Source: Heterostelium multicystogenum (taxonomy: Eukaryota > Evosea > Eumycetozoa > Acytosteliales > Acytosteliaceae). From it: a stretch of 64,000 bases of DNA. The notes under the pieces were generated by a model that was not told where the DNA came from, did not search any database, and worked only from the letters and a program-made list of their open reading frames with translations. The DNA is taken from NCBI GenBank assembly GCA_003667245.1, contig RCNN01000118.1, forward strand, positions 1 through 64,000, in the 5' to 3' direction. The translations under genes were made by a program, and so were the position numbers. Shown one piece after another: positions 10,237-21,009 of this stretch. Within the stretch, counting starts at the first letter, position 1, and the number at the start of each line of letters is the position of its first letter.

Positions 10237-10284
10237 TTTCACAACCGCAACTCATCATGTAGTATGCCCAATCGCGCACTACAT
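10237..10284 (+). promoter_or_regulatory. Sigma-70-like promoter with overlapping inverted repeat upstream of glcB
   Basis: A -35-like TTTCAC (10237-10242) and -10-like TAGTAT (10260-10265) are 17 bases apart. A perfect 7-base inverted repeat ATGTAGT / ACTACAT (10257-10263 and 10278-10284, 14-base spacer) straddles the -10 and predicted start point, which is a typical place for an operator. It could drive the small ORF at 10297 and glcB. Confidence 0.45.
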
Positions 10285-10296
10285 AACGTTAGGTCG

Positions 10297-10419
10297 ATGT
10301 CTGCCAAGGCAACCACGCACCGCGACGCAGCCCGCCCAGCCGCCTTCTACGGCATGTACTGGTGCAGCGTGTTCACGGTTTACATGGCCAGAGGCTTCAT
10401 TGGTAAATTGAAAAGCTGA
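10297..10419 (+). CDS. Small ORF (40 aa) upstream of glcB, unknown
   Basis: Starts [10 protein letters not shown] and ends GFIGKLKS; a short aromatic, hydrophobic stretch ([14 protein letters not shown]) sits at residues 18-31. An AGG is only three bases before the ATG, so the ribosome site is poor. It ends 34 bases before the glcB start and lies downstream of a plausible promoter. I do not recognise a family. It may be a leader peptide, a small membrane-associated protein or chance. Confidence 0.35.
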   Translation: MSAKATTHRDAARPAAFYGMYWCSVFTVYMARGFIGKLKS

Positions 10420-10453
10420 AAAAGCGCATAAGCTCCGCAGAGTGAGGCAAGCA

Positions 10454-12633
10454 ATGACTGAACACGTTCAAGTCGGTGGCCTGCAGGTCGCCAAAGTCCT
10501 GTTCGACTTCGTGAACAACGAAGCCATTCCTGGTACCGGCATTACCGCCGACCAGTTCTGGGCCGGTGCCGATAAGGTCATCCACGACCTGGCGCCGAAG
10601 AACAAAGCCCTACTCGCCAAACGCGACGATTTTCAAGCGCGGGATCGACACCTGGCACCAGGCGCACGCCGGCCAGGCCCACGACGCGGTGGCCTACAAA
10701 GCCTTCCTTCAAGATATCGGATACCTGCTGCCAGAAGCCGCGGATTTCCAGGCCTCGACCCAAAACGTCGACGAAGAAATTGCCCACATGGCCGGCCCGC
10801 AGCTGGTGGTGCCGGTGATGAACGCCCGTTTCGCCCTCAACGCTTCGAATGCGCGCTGGGGCTCACTGTATGACGCGCTCTATGGCACCGATGCCATCAG
10901 CGAAGCCGACGGCGCCGAAAAGGGCAAAGGCTACAACAAGGTGGCGTGGCGACAAAGTCATCGCCTTCGCCCGCGCCTTCCTCGACGAAGCCGCACCACT
11001 GGCTGCCGGCAGCCATGTGGATTCCACCGGCTACAAGATCGTCGACGGCAAGCTCGTGGTCAGCCTCAAGGGCGGCAGCAACAGCGGCCTGCGCAGCGAT
11101 GCCCAGTTGATCGGCTACCAGGGCGACGCAGCCAAGCCGACCGCCATCCTGCTGAAGCACAACGGCCTGCACTTCGAAATCCAGGTCGACGCCAGCACCC
11201 CGGTCGGCCAGACCGACGCCGCCGGCGTGAAAGACGTGCTGATGGAAGCCGCCCTGACCACCATCATGGACTGCGAAGACTCCGTCGCCGCCGTCGATGC
11301 CGATGACAAGGTGGTGATCTACCGCAACTGGCTCGGCCTGATGAAGGGCGACCTGTCGGAAGAAGTCGCCAAGGGTGGCAAGACCTTTACCCGCACCATG
11401 AACGCCGACCGCGTCTACACCGGTGCCGACGGCAAGGAAGTGACCCTGCACGGTCGTTCGCTGCTGTTCGTGCGTAACGTTGGCCACTTGATGACCATCG
11501 ACGCGATCCTCGACAAGGATGGCAACGAAGTGCCGGAAGGCATTCTCGACGGCCTGCTCACCAGCCTGTCGGCGATCCACAGCCTTAACGGCAACACCAG
11601 CCGCAAGAACAGCCGCACCGGTTCGGTGTACATCGTTAAACCGAAAATGCACGGCCCCGAAGAAGCTGCGTTCACCAACGAGCTGTTCGGTCGCATCGAA
11701 GACGTGCTGAAGCTGCCGCGCAACACCCTCAAAGTCGGGATCATGGACGAGGAGCGCCGTACCACGGTCAACCTCAAGGCCTGCATCAAGGCCGCCAGCG
11801 AGCGCGTGGTGTTTATCAACACCGGCTTCCTCGACCGTACCGGCGACGAGATCCACACCTCCATGGAAGCCGGCGCGATGGTGCGCAAGGCCGCCATGAA
11901 GGCCGAGAAGTGGATCGGCGCCTACGAAAACTGGAACGTGGACATCGGCTTGAGCACCGGCCTGCAAGGCCGCGCACAAATCGGTAAAGGCATGTGGGCG
12001 ATGCCCGACCTGATGGCCGCCATGCTGGAGCAGAAGATTGCTCACCCGCTGGCCGGCGCCAACACGGCGTGGGTTCCTTCGCCGACGGCGGCTGCGCTGC
12101 ATGCGCTGCACTACCACACAGGTTGACGTGTTCGCCCGCCAGGCCGAACTGGCCAAGCGCGAACGTGCTTCGGTAGACGATATCCTGACCATTCCCCTGG
12201 CCCAGAATACCGATTGGTCCGAGGAAGAAATCCGCAACGAGCTGGACAACAACGCCCAGGGCATCCTCGGTTACGTGGTGCGCTGGATCGACCAGGGCGT
12301 GGGTTGCTCGAAAGTCCCGGACATCAACGACGTCGGCCTGATGGAAGACCGCGCCACCCTGCGTATCTCCAGCCAGCACATTGCCAACTGGTTGCGCCAC
12401 GGCATCGTCAATGAAGCCCAGGTGATGGAAAGCCTCAAGCGCATGGCGCCGGTGGTGGACCGTCAGAACGCCGGGATGCGCTGTACCGCCCGCTGGCTCC
12501 GGATTTCGACAGCAACATCGCGTTCCAGGCAGCGGTGGAGTTGGTGATTGAGGGGACGAAGCAGCCGAACGGCTATACCGAGCCGGTGTTGCACCGTCGG
12601 CGTCGGGAGTTCAAGGCTAAAAACGGCCTGTAA
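10454..12633 (+). CDS. glcB: Malate synthase G GlcB (frameshifted)
   Basis: Condenses glyoxylate and acetyl-CoA to malate. About 725 residues, the length of isoform G. Landmarks in order: [55 protein letters not shown] (catalytic Asp/Glu region), the Arg of [43 protein letters not shown] and [10 protein letters not shown]. Shifts occur near 10632, 10944, 12118 and 12475; the tail [14 protein letters not shown] ends at 12633. GAGG precedes the ATG. A rho-independent terminator follows directly. The product drains glyoxylate made during glycine and two-carbon metabolism. Confidence 0.95.
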
Positions 12634-12635
12634 AT

Positions 12636-12669
12636 AAAAAAGCCCTGGTCGAGAGATCAGGGCTTTTTT
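12636..12669. terminator. Bidirectional rho-independent terminator
   Basis: AAAAAAGCCCTG, 10-base loop, CAGGGCTTTTTT. The flanking A and T runs make it work in both directions: for glcB on plus and for the convergent hypothetical gene that stops at 12678 on minus. Confidence 0.92.
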
Positions 12670-12677
12670 GCAGCAGT

Positions 12678-13106
12678 TTAAGAAGAGCTGAGTTTATAAC
12701 CGCCATTGAGAACGACCGTATTACCATCCGACTCGAACCGCACATTCAAAAAGTTACCCTTGTGCGTGAAAGCGGTACCGGTCGGGGGGCGTTCAACTTC
12801 AAGAAAGATCGTCCCTTCAGTGGGTCCGAAATAATCCTTACCGTCTGGCGCACGGTAAGTCACGCGCCTGCCCCTTGCCTCGAATTCATGAAGGCCGTTC
12901 GGCACATCGTGCCCATAATCCAGGTCAATACGCTCTTGACCATCCCCAAGCACCGCTGTCCATGACAGGAACCCGAGGACTTCCTTGGTGCTGAAAAACC
13001 GAAACTTGCCGGGAGCAAGCACAAGAACAAAAGCATCCCCGGATAGTGCCCTCACCCTTGCGTCCTGCAAGGCCTCATCTTCAACTCGAAAAAGTTTGGT
13101 GCTCAT
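12678..13106 (-). CDS. Hypothetical protein, 142 aa
   Basis: Intact ORF from MSTKLFRVED to GGYKLSSS with an AGGAG seven bases before the ATG. No signal peptide, membrane segment or motif I recognise; it is acidic, rich in Phe and Gly, and looks like a small soluble beta protein (repeated short strands such as GTIFLEVERPP). Base composition appears lower in GC than the neighbours, a mild hint of recent acquisition. It shares the terminator of glcB. Confidence 0.75.
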   Translation of the reverse strand: MSTKLFRVEDEALQDARVRALSGDAFVLVLAPGKFRFFSTKEVLGFLSWTAVLGDGQERIDLDYGHDVPNGLHEFEARGRRVTYRAPDGKDYFGPTEGTIFLEVERPPTGTAFTHKGNFLNVRFESDGNTVVLNGGYKLSSS

Positions 13107-13239
13107 AGCGAACTCCTGTTCATGGCTTTATGAGGCGCTGATCGACGATCAGCACACCCCAAACAGTAAACAGACGCTCTCAAGCTATTCCTACTGTCAG
13201 AATTGACAGTTCTTCGCGAAATCAGACCAATGGCACCGT

Positions 13240-13686
13240 CTAGGACGCCATCCCCAACTCCCGCTTCACCATCTTCGCCAGCTTCACGCTATCAATCGGC
13301 TTGAGCAAAAAGTCCACCACGCTCAAATGCATCGCATCAATCACATCCGGCGCTTCGGCGTCACCCGACATGATGATGATCGGCAGCGCCGCCCGGGTGG
13401 ATTCGCGCACCTGGCGAATCAATTGCAGCCCGTTGCTCGGCGTCATGCGCAGGTCGGTGATCAGCAAGCCGATGGAGCTGCTGGAACTCAACAAGTCCCA
13501 TGCAGCCTCGCCGCTGTCGGCGGTCATGCAACGAATGCCGTCCAGGCCAAGAATTTCTGCCAACAGTTCGCGCGCGTCCTTGTCGTCATCCACGATCAAA
13601 ACCCGTTGTGGCGGCAAATCCGGCTCCTGCATAACAGCACTCAGGGCCTCGCGCTCGGCATCACTCAAAATATCGTGGTCGGACAT
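13240..13686 (-). CDS. Stand-alone response regulator receiver protein
   Basis: About 148 residues: a short N-terminal extension (MSDHDILSDAEREAL), then a CheY-like receiver with VLIVDDDKDARELL (acidic pocket), LLITDLRMTPSNG (phospho-Asp in ITDL), PIIIMSGDAE and LLKPIDSVKL (conserved Lys). No output domain follows, so it must act by protein contact. The start at 13686 is chosen because GAGAAA lies about six bases upstream; an in-frame upstream extension to 13752 lacks a good ribosome site. No histidine kinase gene is adjacent. Intact. Confidence 0.85.
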   Translation of the reverse strand: MSDHDILSDAEREALSAVMQEPDLPPQRVLIVDDDKDARELLAEILGLDGIRCMTADSGEAAWDLLSSSSSIGLLITDLRMTPSNGLQLIRQVRESTRAALPIIIMSGDAEAPDVIDAMHLSVVDFLLKPIDSVKLAKMVKRELGMAS

Positions 13687-13889
13687 ACGTTTCTCGGCAG
13701 TTCTATTCAATCTCCCAGCACAGAAGTCAGACATCGCCGGAAGGGCGAACAATGTGCACTTCGTCGGAAAGTTTGCCTAGTGGGCGTTCTACGGGGGGAC
13801 GATATTCATGTAAGGTTTTCCCTAGTCGTGGAAGGCATAACGCTACCTAGACTTACGTCCAATGGGCACCCGCAGCGCAGGAGTCGACC

Positions 13890-15852
13890 ATGGGGCACGA
13901 TAACGACAAAAAAACTGCGGTCATAGGTATGAGTAAAGCTGATGCTTTCACACAAGCGGGGAAAAACCGCTGTGTTGCAGAACATCCACGGCACCCTGCA
14001 ATTCCTGCAACGTTTCCCGCCGTTCAACCAAATGGAAAACGCCCACCTGGGATTTCTGGTAGAGCAGTGTCAATTGCGCTTCTACGGCCCCGGCGAGAGC
14101 ATCCTCAAGCCCTCGGGCGGGCCGGTGGAACACTTCTATATCGTCAAGCAGGGGCGCGTAGTCGGCGAGCGGCGGACTCGACAGAAACCACCTTTGAAAT
14201 CACCACCGGTGGAATGTTTCCGCTGGCGGCGCTGCTGGGGGAGCGGGCCACCCGTACCGAGCACAAAGCCGCCGAAGACACCTTCTGCCTGCAACTGAAC
14301 AAGCCGGCCTTTATCAAGCTGTTCGCCCTTCCAGCGCGTTTCGCGGACTTTGCCTTGCGCGGCGTGAGCAGCTTGCTGGACCAGGTCAACCAGCAAGTCC
14401 AGCAAAAGGCCGTGGAAACCCTCGGCACCCAATATTCGCTGAACACCCGCCTGGGCGAATTGGCCATGCGTCACCCGGTCACCTGCAGCCCGCTGACGCC
14501 GCTGCGTGAAGCGGTCACGCAAATGCACGAGCAGCAAGTGGGCAGCATTGTGATCGTCGATGAACACAAGGCGCCCCTGGGGATTTTCACCCTGCGGGAC
14601 CTGCGCCAGGTGGTGGCCGACGGCACCAGTGATTTCAACCAGGGCATCGAGCGCCATATGACCCAGGCGCCGTTTTCCTCACGCCGGACCACAGCGCCTT
14701 CGACGCGGCGATTGCGATGACCGAGCGGCATATCGCCCACGTGTGCCTGGTCAAGGATCAGCGCCTGTGTGGCGTGGTGTCCGAGCGTGACTGTTTTCCC
14801 TGCAGCGGGTTGACCTGGTGCACCTGGCGCGCACCATCCGCAATGCACCCAGGGTCGAAAACCTGGTGGCGATTCGTGGCGAAATAGGCCAGTTGGTGGA
14901 GCGCATGCTCGCCCACGGCGCGTCGTCTACGCAGATCACCCACATCATCACCTTGCTCAACGATCACACGGTGTGCCGTGTCATCGAGTTGACCCTGGCC
15001 GACAAGGGCGACCCGGGCGTGCCATTCAGCTGGCTGTGTTTCGGCAGCGAGGGCCGCCGCGAGCAGACGCTGTATACCGACCAGGACAACGGCATCCTGT
15101 TCGAAGCCCGGGACGCCGCCGAAGCCGCCGAGATTCGCGGGCGCCTGCTGCCGGCTGGCACAACAGATCAACCAGAGCCTGGCGCTGTGCGGCTTCAGCC
15201 TGTGCAAGGGCAATATCATGGCCGGCAACCCGGAGCTGTGCCTGTCCCGGCGGAATGGGCGCGGCGCTTTGCCGGGTTTATCCGTGAGGCGACGCCGGAG
15301 AATCTGCTGGGTTCGAGCATCTATTTTGATTTGCGGGTGGTGTGGGGCGATGAGCAAGGGTGCGAGCAAACTGCGCCAGGGCATTCTCGACCAGGTGGTG
15401 GACAGACCGTTTGTTCCAGCGCATGCTGCCGAGAACGCGTTGCGCCAGCGCCCGCCGGTAGGGCGCTTCCGGGATTTTTGTGTTGACGCGCGCAAAGGCG
15501 CCGACAAGGCAACCCTTGACCTCAAGGTGCAAGGCCACACGCATTTGTCGATGGTGCCCGGCTGCTGGCATTGGCCAACGGCATCAGCGCCATCAACACC
15601 CTGGAGCGCTTGCGCCAACTGGTGGCCAGGGAAGTCATCGAACGCCTTGATGGCGCCGCCTATGAAGAGGCCTATCACTTCATCCAGCAAACCCGCATGC
15701 AACAACACCAACTGCAAACCCGCGAGAACCTGCCCTACTCCAACCGCGTCGATCCCGACAGCCTCAACCACCTCGACCGGCGCATCCTGCGCGAATCCCT
15801 GCGCCAGGCCCAACGCCTGCAAGGCAGCCTGACGTTGCGGTATCAGCTGTGA
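13890..15852 (+). CDS. Cyclic-nucleotide-binding / CBS / DUF294 nucleotidyltransferase-like protein (heavily frameshifted)
   Basis: Long protein of about 645 residues. Order: cNMP-binding-like domain (FLQRFPPFNQMENAH, FYIVKQGRVVGE, FPLAALLGERATR), two CBS motifs (HPVTCSPLTPLREAVTQM, GIFTLRDLRQVV; and HIAHVCLVKDQRLCGVVSERD), then a nucleotidyltransferase fold with CFGSEGRREQTLYTDQDNG (GS...DxD signature) and a C-terminal substrate-binding helical domain. Resembles GlnD-like and DUF294 proteins of unknown target. An AGGAG lies seven bases before the ATG at 13890; 13929 (MSKADAF) is an in-frame alternative. At least eight indels (from 13963 to 15560). The stop overlaps the start of the exonuclease gene. 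Confidence 0.8.
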
Positions 15853-16557
15853 ACTGGTTTGGCTGGTTGCGCAAACCCAAACCTGGCCTGGATGCGGCAC
15901 AACAACGGCGCGTCGAACAATTGCCCACACCTGGGGAGCTGGGGGACGGATCGCTGCGGGCCCAGCGCTGGGTGGTGGTGGACCTGGAAACCAGCGGCCT
16001 GAACCTCAATCGTGACCAGGTGCTTTCGATTGGCGCCGTGGTGATCGAGGACGGCGCAGTGGACTTCTCGCAATTGTTCGAACGCACCCTGCACCGGGCC
16101 GAGACCAAGCTCAACCCCAGCGTGCTGATCCATGGCCTGGGGCCCAGCGCCATTGCGGCGGGCAGTGACCCGGCAGAAGCGCTGATGGACTTCATGGAGT
16201 TTGTCGGCGACAGCCCGCTGCTGGCGTTTCATGCGCCCTTCGATCAAACACATGCTGTGCCGGGCACTCAAGGACAGCCTGGGCTATCGCTTGAACCACC
16301 CGTTCCTGGACGTGGCCGACATCGCCCCGCTGCTGTGCCCCGACGCCAACATCCGCGAAGCCGGGCTGGATGACTGGATCACGCATTTCAAGCTGCAAGT
16401 GGGCGAGCGTCACCATGCCAGTGCGGATGCGCTGGCAACGGCGGAACTGATGCTGATTTTGTTCAGCCGTGCACGGCAGCAGCAGATCGACAGCCCGCAC
16501 GCGTTACAACAGCGCCTGGGCCAATGGAAACGCCGCAAGCAAGCCCCCTCATTCTGA
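15849..16557 (+). CDS. DnaQ-type 3'-5' exonuclease (one frameshift)
   Basis: DEDDh exonuclease domain: VVVDLETSGLNLNRD (Asp-x-Glu), LAFHAPFDQHML (after correcting a shift near 16246) and the late HHASADALATAEL (His and Asp). About 235 residues, the size of stand-alone DNA polymerase III epsilon-like proteins. It starts with GTG overlapping the preceding TGA (GTGA), so it is translationally coupled to the CBS/nucleotidyltransferase protein. That pairing suggests a common nucleotide-handling role, but the substrate is unknown. Confidence 0.85.
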
Positions 16558-16559
16558 TG

Positions 16560-16690
16560 GTGGCGAGGGAGCTTGCTCCCGCTGGGGTGCGAAGCGCCCC
16601 CAAATCAGCCAACCCATTTCCAACTGAATAAATGCACTGCCTGGATTACGACTGCTGCGCAGCCGAGCGGGAGCAAGCTCCCTCGCCACA
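16560..16690. repeat. REP doublet, type 2
   Basis: Left TGGCGAGGGAGCTTGCTCCC (16561-16580 and following) and its inverted copy GGGAGCAAGCTCCCTCGCCA (16669-16688), about 83 bases apart. The inner halves (TGCGAAGCGC; CTGCGCAGC) also pair partly. A second member is at 22971-23066. Confidence 0.85.
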
Positions 16691-16774
16691 GTAAGCGGCA
16701 TCATCATGATAGATATCATTACGCCGCCGCCCGACCAACGCCAATTGCACCCGCCTTACACCTCTGCCACAATC

Positions 16775-16793
16775 GCGAATAATTCTCGTTAGT
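16775..16793. promoter_or_regulatory. Possible Fur box before the ECF sigma gene
   Basis: GCGAATAATTCTCGTTAGT matches 11 of 19 positions of the Fur consensus (19-mer, from memory) and lies 25 bases before the sigma-factor start, where iron repression of a FecI-type sigma gene is expected. A weak match. Confidence 0.4.
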
Positions 16794-16817
16794 TTAAACT
16801 TTCCGATCGGTGTCGCC

Positions 16818-17337
16818 TTGTCGTCAATCCAAAGTCCCCACAGTGAGCTTGTTGGCGCGTTGTACCGCGACCATCGCAGCTGGCTGTTGGCGTGGCTGCG
16901 ACGCAACGTGGCCTGCCCCAGCCGCGCCGAAGACCTCAGCCAGGACACCTTCATGCGCCTGCTGGGCCGTGAAGAACTGCGTGAACCCCGCGAGCCGCGG
17001 GCGTTCCTGGTGGCCATCGCCAAGGGCCTGCTGTTCGATTATTTCCGCCGCGCCGCGCTGGAACAGGCTTACCTCACCGAACTGATGCTGATCCCGGAAA
17101 GCGAGCACCCGTCCCCGGAAGAACAGCAACTGATCCTCGAAGACCTCAAGGCCATCGACCGCCTGCTGGGCAAACTCTCGAGCAAGGCCCGCGCGGGCCT
17201 TCCTCTATAACCGCCTCGACGGCATGGGCCACGCCGAAATCGCCCAGCGCCTGGGGGTTTCCGTGCCCCGGGTGCGGCAATACCTGGCCCAGGGTATCCG
17301 CCAGTGCTACATCGCCCTGTATGGCGAGCCGCTGTGA
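16818..17337 (+). CDS. fiuI: Iron-starvation ECF sigma factor, FiuI-like (one frameshift)
   Basis: FecI-family sigma-70 of about 172 residues. Region 2: LYRDHRSWLLAWLRRNV and AEDLSQDTFMRLLG; region 4: LDGMGHAEIAQRLGVSVPRVRQYL. An extra G near 17198 throws the frame just before region 4. The start is TTG at 16818, placing it behind a possible Fur box. It overlaps the FecR-type gene by four bases (GTGA) and is followed by a TonB receptor with a signalling domain, the standard cell-surface signalling cassette. The fiu name rests on gene order like PAO1 fiuI-fiuR-fiuA next to creBCD; another siderophore is possible. Confidence 0.82.
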
Positions 17338-18301
17338 GCCCGGTCAGTTCCAAGCCGGTGTCGGCGCAGGTGCTCGACGCGGCCATTGCCTGGCAACTGT
17401 CCCTCGGTTCGGGCGACGGCAGCGCCGTGGAGCAGGAAGAATTCGCCAAATGGCTGGCCAGCAACGAAGAACACGCCCGCGCCTGGCGCCAGTTGGGCAT
17501 GCTCGATCAGCGTTTCAGTGTGGCCTCGGGCCCGGCCCGTGCGCATTGCTGCAGTCGCGCGAAGGCATTCGCCGCCGCGTGCGCAAGCTCGGCAGCGGCC
17601 TGGCCAGTGTGGTGCTGGTGTGCGGCCTGGCATTGCTCGTCGGCCAGCGCTACGTGCCGCTCAACTATTGGCTGGCCGACCAGCGCACCGCCACCGGTGA
17701 ACAGCGCACCCTGAAGCTGGCGGATGGCACCGTGATCAACCTCAACACCCACAGCGCCATTGACGTGCGCTTTGACGAGAAACGTCGGCTGATCGTATTG
17801 CAGGAAGGCGAGATCCTTGTCGAAACCGGCCACAACGACGCCCGCCCGTTTTTTGTCGAAACCCGCGAAGGCAGCCTGCGCGCCCTGGGCACGCGGTTTA
17901 TCGTCAAGCGCGAGGAAGATGGCACCCGCCTCAGCGTGTTGCAGTCTGCCGTCGGCGCACAGCCTGAAGCGCTGCATCAAGAGCAGATCTTCAAGGAAGG
18001 CCAGCAAGTGCTGATGCGCCGCGACAGCCTCGGCCCGATGCTTGCCGTCAGCCCCGGCACCGACGCCTGGACGCGCGGCATGCTGGTGGTGGACAACGCG
18101 CGGCTCGGCGATGTGGTTGCCGAACTGAGCCGCTACCGCACCGGTTACCTGGGTGTGGATAAACAGGTGGCCGACCTGCGGATCACCGGCAGCTTTCCGT
18201 TGCACGACACCAACCTGGCACTGAACGCGCTGCTGCCGACCTTGCCGGTGCAGATTCAACAACACACGCCGTGGTGGGTGACGGTGGCGCCCAAGCCGTA
18301 G
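17334..18301 (+). CDS. fiuR: FecR-family anti-sigma regulator, FiuR-like (one frameshift)
   Basis: Inner-membrane transmitter between the receptor and the sigma factor. N-terminal cytoplasmic anti-sigma part with the FecR signature QEEFAKWLASNEEHARAW, one transmembrane segment (LASVVLVCGLALLVG, about residue 95), then the periplasmic FecR domain (LADGTVINLNTHSAIDVRF, GTRFIVKREEDG) and a C-terminal STN-like stretch. About 322 residues. A shift near 17545 joins the two halves. GTG start overlaps the sigma-factor stop. Confidence 0.85.
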
Positions 18302-18325
18302 GCTCCTGTGGTGCATAGGCCATTG

Positions 18326-18393
18326 TCATCGCAGGCAAGCCAGCTCCCACAGGTGGAATGCGTTCCCCTGTGGCGCTGGCTTGCCTGCGATGA
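18326..18393. repeat. REP doublet, type 3
   Basis: TCATCGCAGGCAAGCCAGC (18326 on) inverted as GCTGGCTTGCCTGCGATGA (to 18393), 15 bases between the arms. A different REP sequence from the others in the window. It lies between fiuR and fiuA. Confidence 0.85.
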
Positions 18394-18512
18394 GGCCCTC
18401 AAAAACAGCACTCACCCACTAATAGAAATTATTTTTCATCGAGCCCTATCACTTTTTGCATCTCGCTCGGCACATAGGCAATTGAGAAATATTTCCATTC
18501 AGGAGCCGCCGT

Positions 18513-20947
18513 ATGTCCCGCACGCTAGACACCCTATTGCGCCCCAGCCTGTTAGCCGTGGCCATCGCCCTCAGCGCCCCGCTGGCCAGCACCCAGCTGA
18601 TCGCCGCCGAACAGGCCTCCAGCGTGCGCGCCTACAACCTGCCGGCAGCGCCGCTGGCCACGACCCTGAACCAGATCGCCAGCCAAGCCGGTTTGGCGTT
18701 GACGCTGAACCCGGGCTTGGCAGCGGGCAAGACTTCCGCGCCGGTAAAAGGGCAATTCGATGCACCAAGGCGCATTGCGTGAAGCGTTGCGCGGGACCGG
18801 GCTGCAACTGGAGCAAAGCAGTGCAGGCACGTTCAGCCTGGTAGCGATTCCGGAGGGGGTTGTGGCGTTGCCGGAGACTAGTATTACCGGGCAGGCGGAT
18901 GCGGAAAGTGCGTGGGGGCCGGTTGATGGTTACCTGGCGACCCGCACCGCTGCCGGCACCAAGACCGATACCGCACTGGTCGAAAGCCCCGCGTTCGATC
19001 TCCGTCGCCACTCGCCAGCAAATGCAGGACCGCAACGTCCAGAACCTGGATGACGCCGTCAAATACATGCCCGGTATCGTGTCCGCCAGCTACGGCAGTG
19101 ACACCCGCTACGACTGGATGCGTGTACGCGGCTTCGAACCCACCCAGTTCCTCGACGGATTGCCGCTGCCACGCGGCGTGTATGCCAACCCGAAAGCCGA
19201 AACCTGGAACCTCGACCGCCTTGCGCTGCTGCGTGGGCCGGCCTCGTCGGTCTACGGCCAGACGCCACCGGGTGGCCTGCTGGATATGGTCAGCCGCCGC
19301 CCCAGCGCTGAATCGAGCAATGCCATCCAGGTGCAGTACGGCAGCGACAACTACCGCCAGATCAACTTCGCCAGCACCGGCAAGATCGATGATGAAGGCC
19401 AGTTTCTCTACGGCCTCAGCGGTGTGGTGCGCGACGCCGGCACCCAGGTCGATCACATCGACAACAAGCGCTACAACATCGCCCCCAGCCTGACCTGGAA
19501 TATTGATACCGACACCAAGCTGACGTTCCTGTCGCAGTTCACCCGCGACGATACCGGCGCCACCAGTCAGTTCCTGCCCATTGTCGGCACCAAGATCAAA
19601 TCGCCGTTGGGGGACATCTCTCATCACAAGAACCTCGGCGACCCGGACTACGAGTACTACGACCGCACCTACTACGCGCTGGGCTACGCCTTCGAGCATC
19701 GCTTCAACGATACCTGGCAGTTCAAGCAGAACCTGCGTTACACCAAGTCGGAGCTGGCTTTCCAGCAACTGACCGTGGGTTCCTACGGTTACTCGACCAT
19801 TGATGCCGAGGGCAATACCAGCCGCGGGTCGACCAACGTCGACGAAAACATCGGCCAGTTTCGCCGTCGACAACAATTTCCAGGCTGACTTCGCCACCGG
19901 TGATATCACCCACACGCTGTTGCTCGGCCTGGATCACCAGCGCACCGACACCTCGTACCTGTCGATCTTCGGTGACGGCGGCACAGTCAACCTCTACAAC
20001 CCCGTCAACACCAAGCCGGTGGTGCGTCCGGCGCGCTCCACCGCTTATTACGACTACAACCAGAAAACCATCCAGACTGGCCTTTACGCCCAGGACCAGA
20101 TGGCCCTGGACAAGTGGCGCCTGACTCTTGGCGGCGTGAAGACTGGGTGCACCAAGGCACCACCTACTTCAACAAAAAACGATGCAACCAAATACCGACC
20201 GCAGCAAGAACTTCAGTGGCAACGCCGCGCTGAGCTATGTGTTCGATTCGGGCTTCGTTCCGTACCTCTCCTACGCCGAATCGTTCCAGCCAGCGAGTAA
20301 CGCCAGCGTCTCGCCAACCGAGTCGTACAAACCCACCGAAGGCAAGCAATGGGAATTGGGGGTCAAGTACCAACCACCCGGCTCAAATACCCTGCTGAGC
20401 GCCGCGGTGTACGACCTGACCCAAAAGAACGTGCTGGTTACCAGCTTCGGCGCCGGTGGCCAGTCGAATCACCAACCAGACCGGCGAAGTGAAGGTCAAG
20501 GGCCTGGAATTGGAAGCCGTCTCTGACGTGACCGAGAACCTTAAGGTCATCGCGGCATACACCCTGGCCAAATCCGAAGTGCAAAAAGGCCAATACAAAG
20601 GCAACCGCCTGCAACTGATGCCAAACCAGCAAGCCTCACTGTGGACCGACTACACCTGGCACGCCGGTGTGCTCGACGGTTTCGGCATTGGCGCGGGTGC
20701 CCGCTACACCGGCAATACCTATGGCGACCAGGGCAACACCTGGCTGGGCAAGGCCAATGCCTACACCGTGTTCGATGCCTCCGTGCATTACGACCTCGGC
20801 CGCCTGGACAACAGCCTCAAAGGGGCTTCGGTGAAACTGAATGCCACCAACCTGTTCGACAAGGACTACATTTCCACCTGCGATGCTTCCTACTGCTACT
20901 ACGGCGACCAACGCAGCGTCGTCGCCAGTGCCACCTACCAGTGGTAA
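18513..20947 (+). CDS. fiuA: TonB-dependent ferrisiderophore receptor with signalling domain, FiuA-like (frameshifted)
   Basis: Outer-membrane receptor of about 810 residues. Signal peptide to about residue 33; STN signalling domain (VRAYNLPAAPLATTLNQIASQAG) at 38-105; TonB-box/plug region with SPRSISVATRQQM, MPGIVSASYGSDTRYDWMRVRGF and RGPASSVYGQTPPGG; beta barrel ending in VVASATYQW with the terminal aromatic. Indels near 18770, 18993, 19863, 20138, 20170, 20187 and 20463 are almost all extra or missing bases in short runs. AGGAG precedes the ATG. The STN domain fits control through the upstream sigma/anti-sigma pair. Ferrichrome as ligand is inferred from gene order only. Confidence 0.85.
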
Positions 20948-21009
20948 TCGGCTGAGTTAACAACCGGGCCGCCCCCGTGGGCGGCTTCGGTGTGTCTGAA
21001 GGCTAGAAA

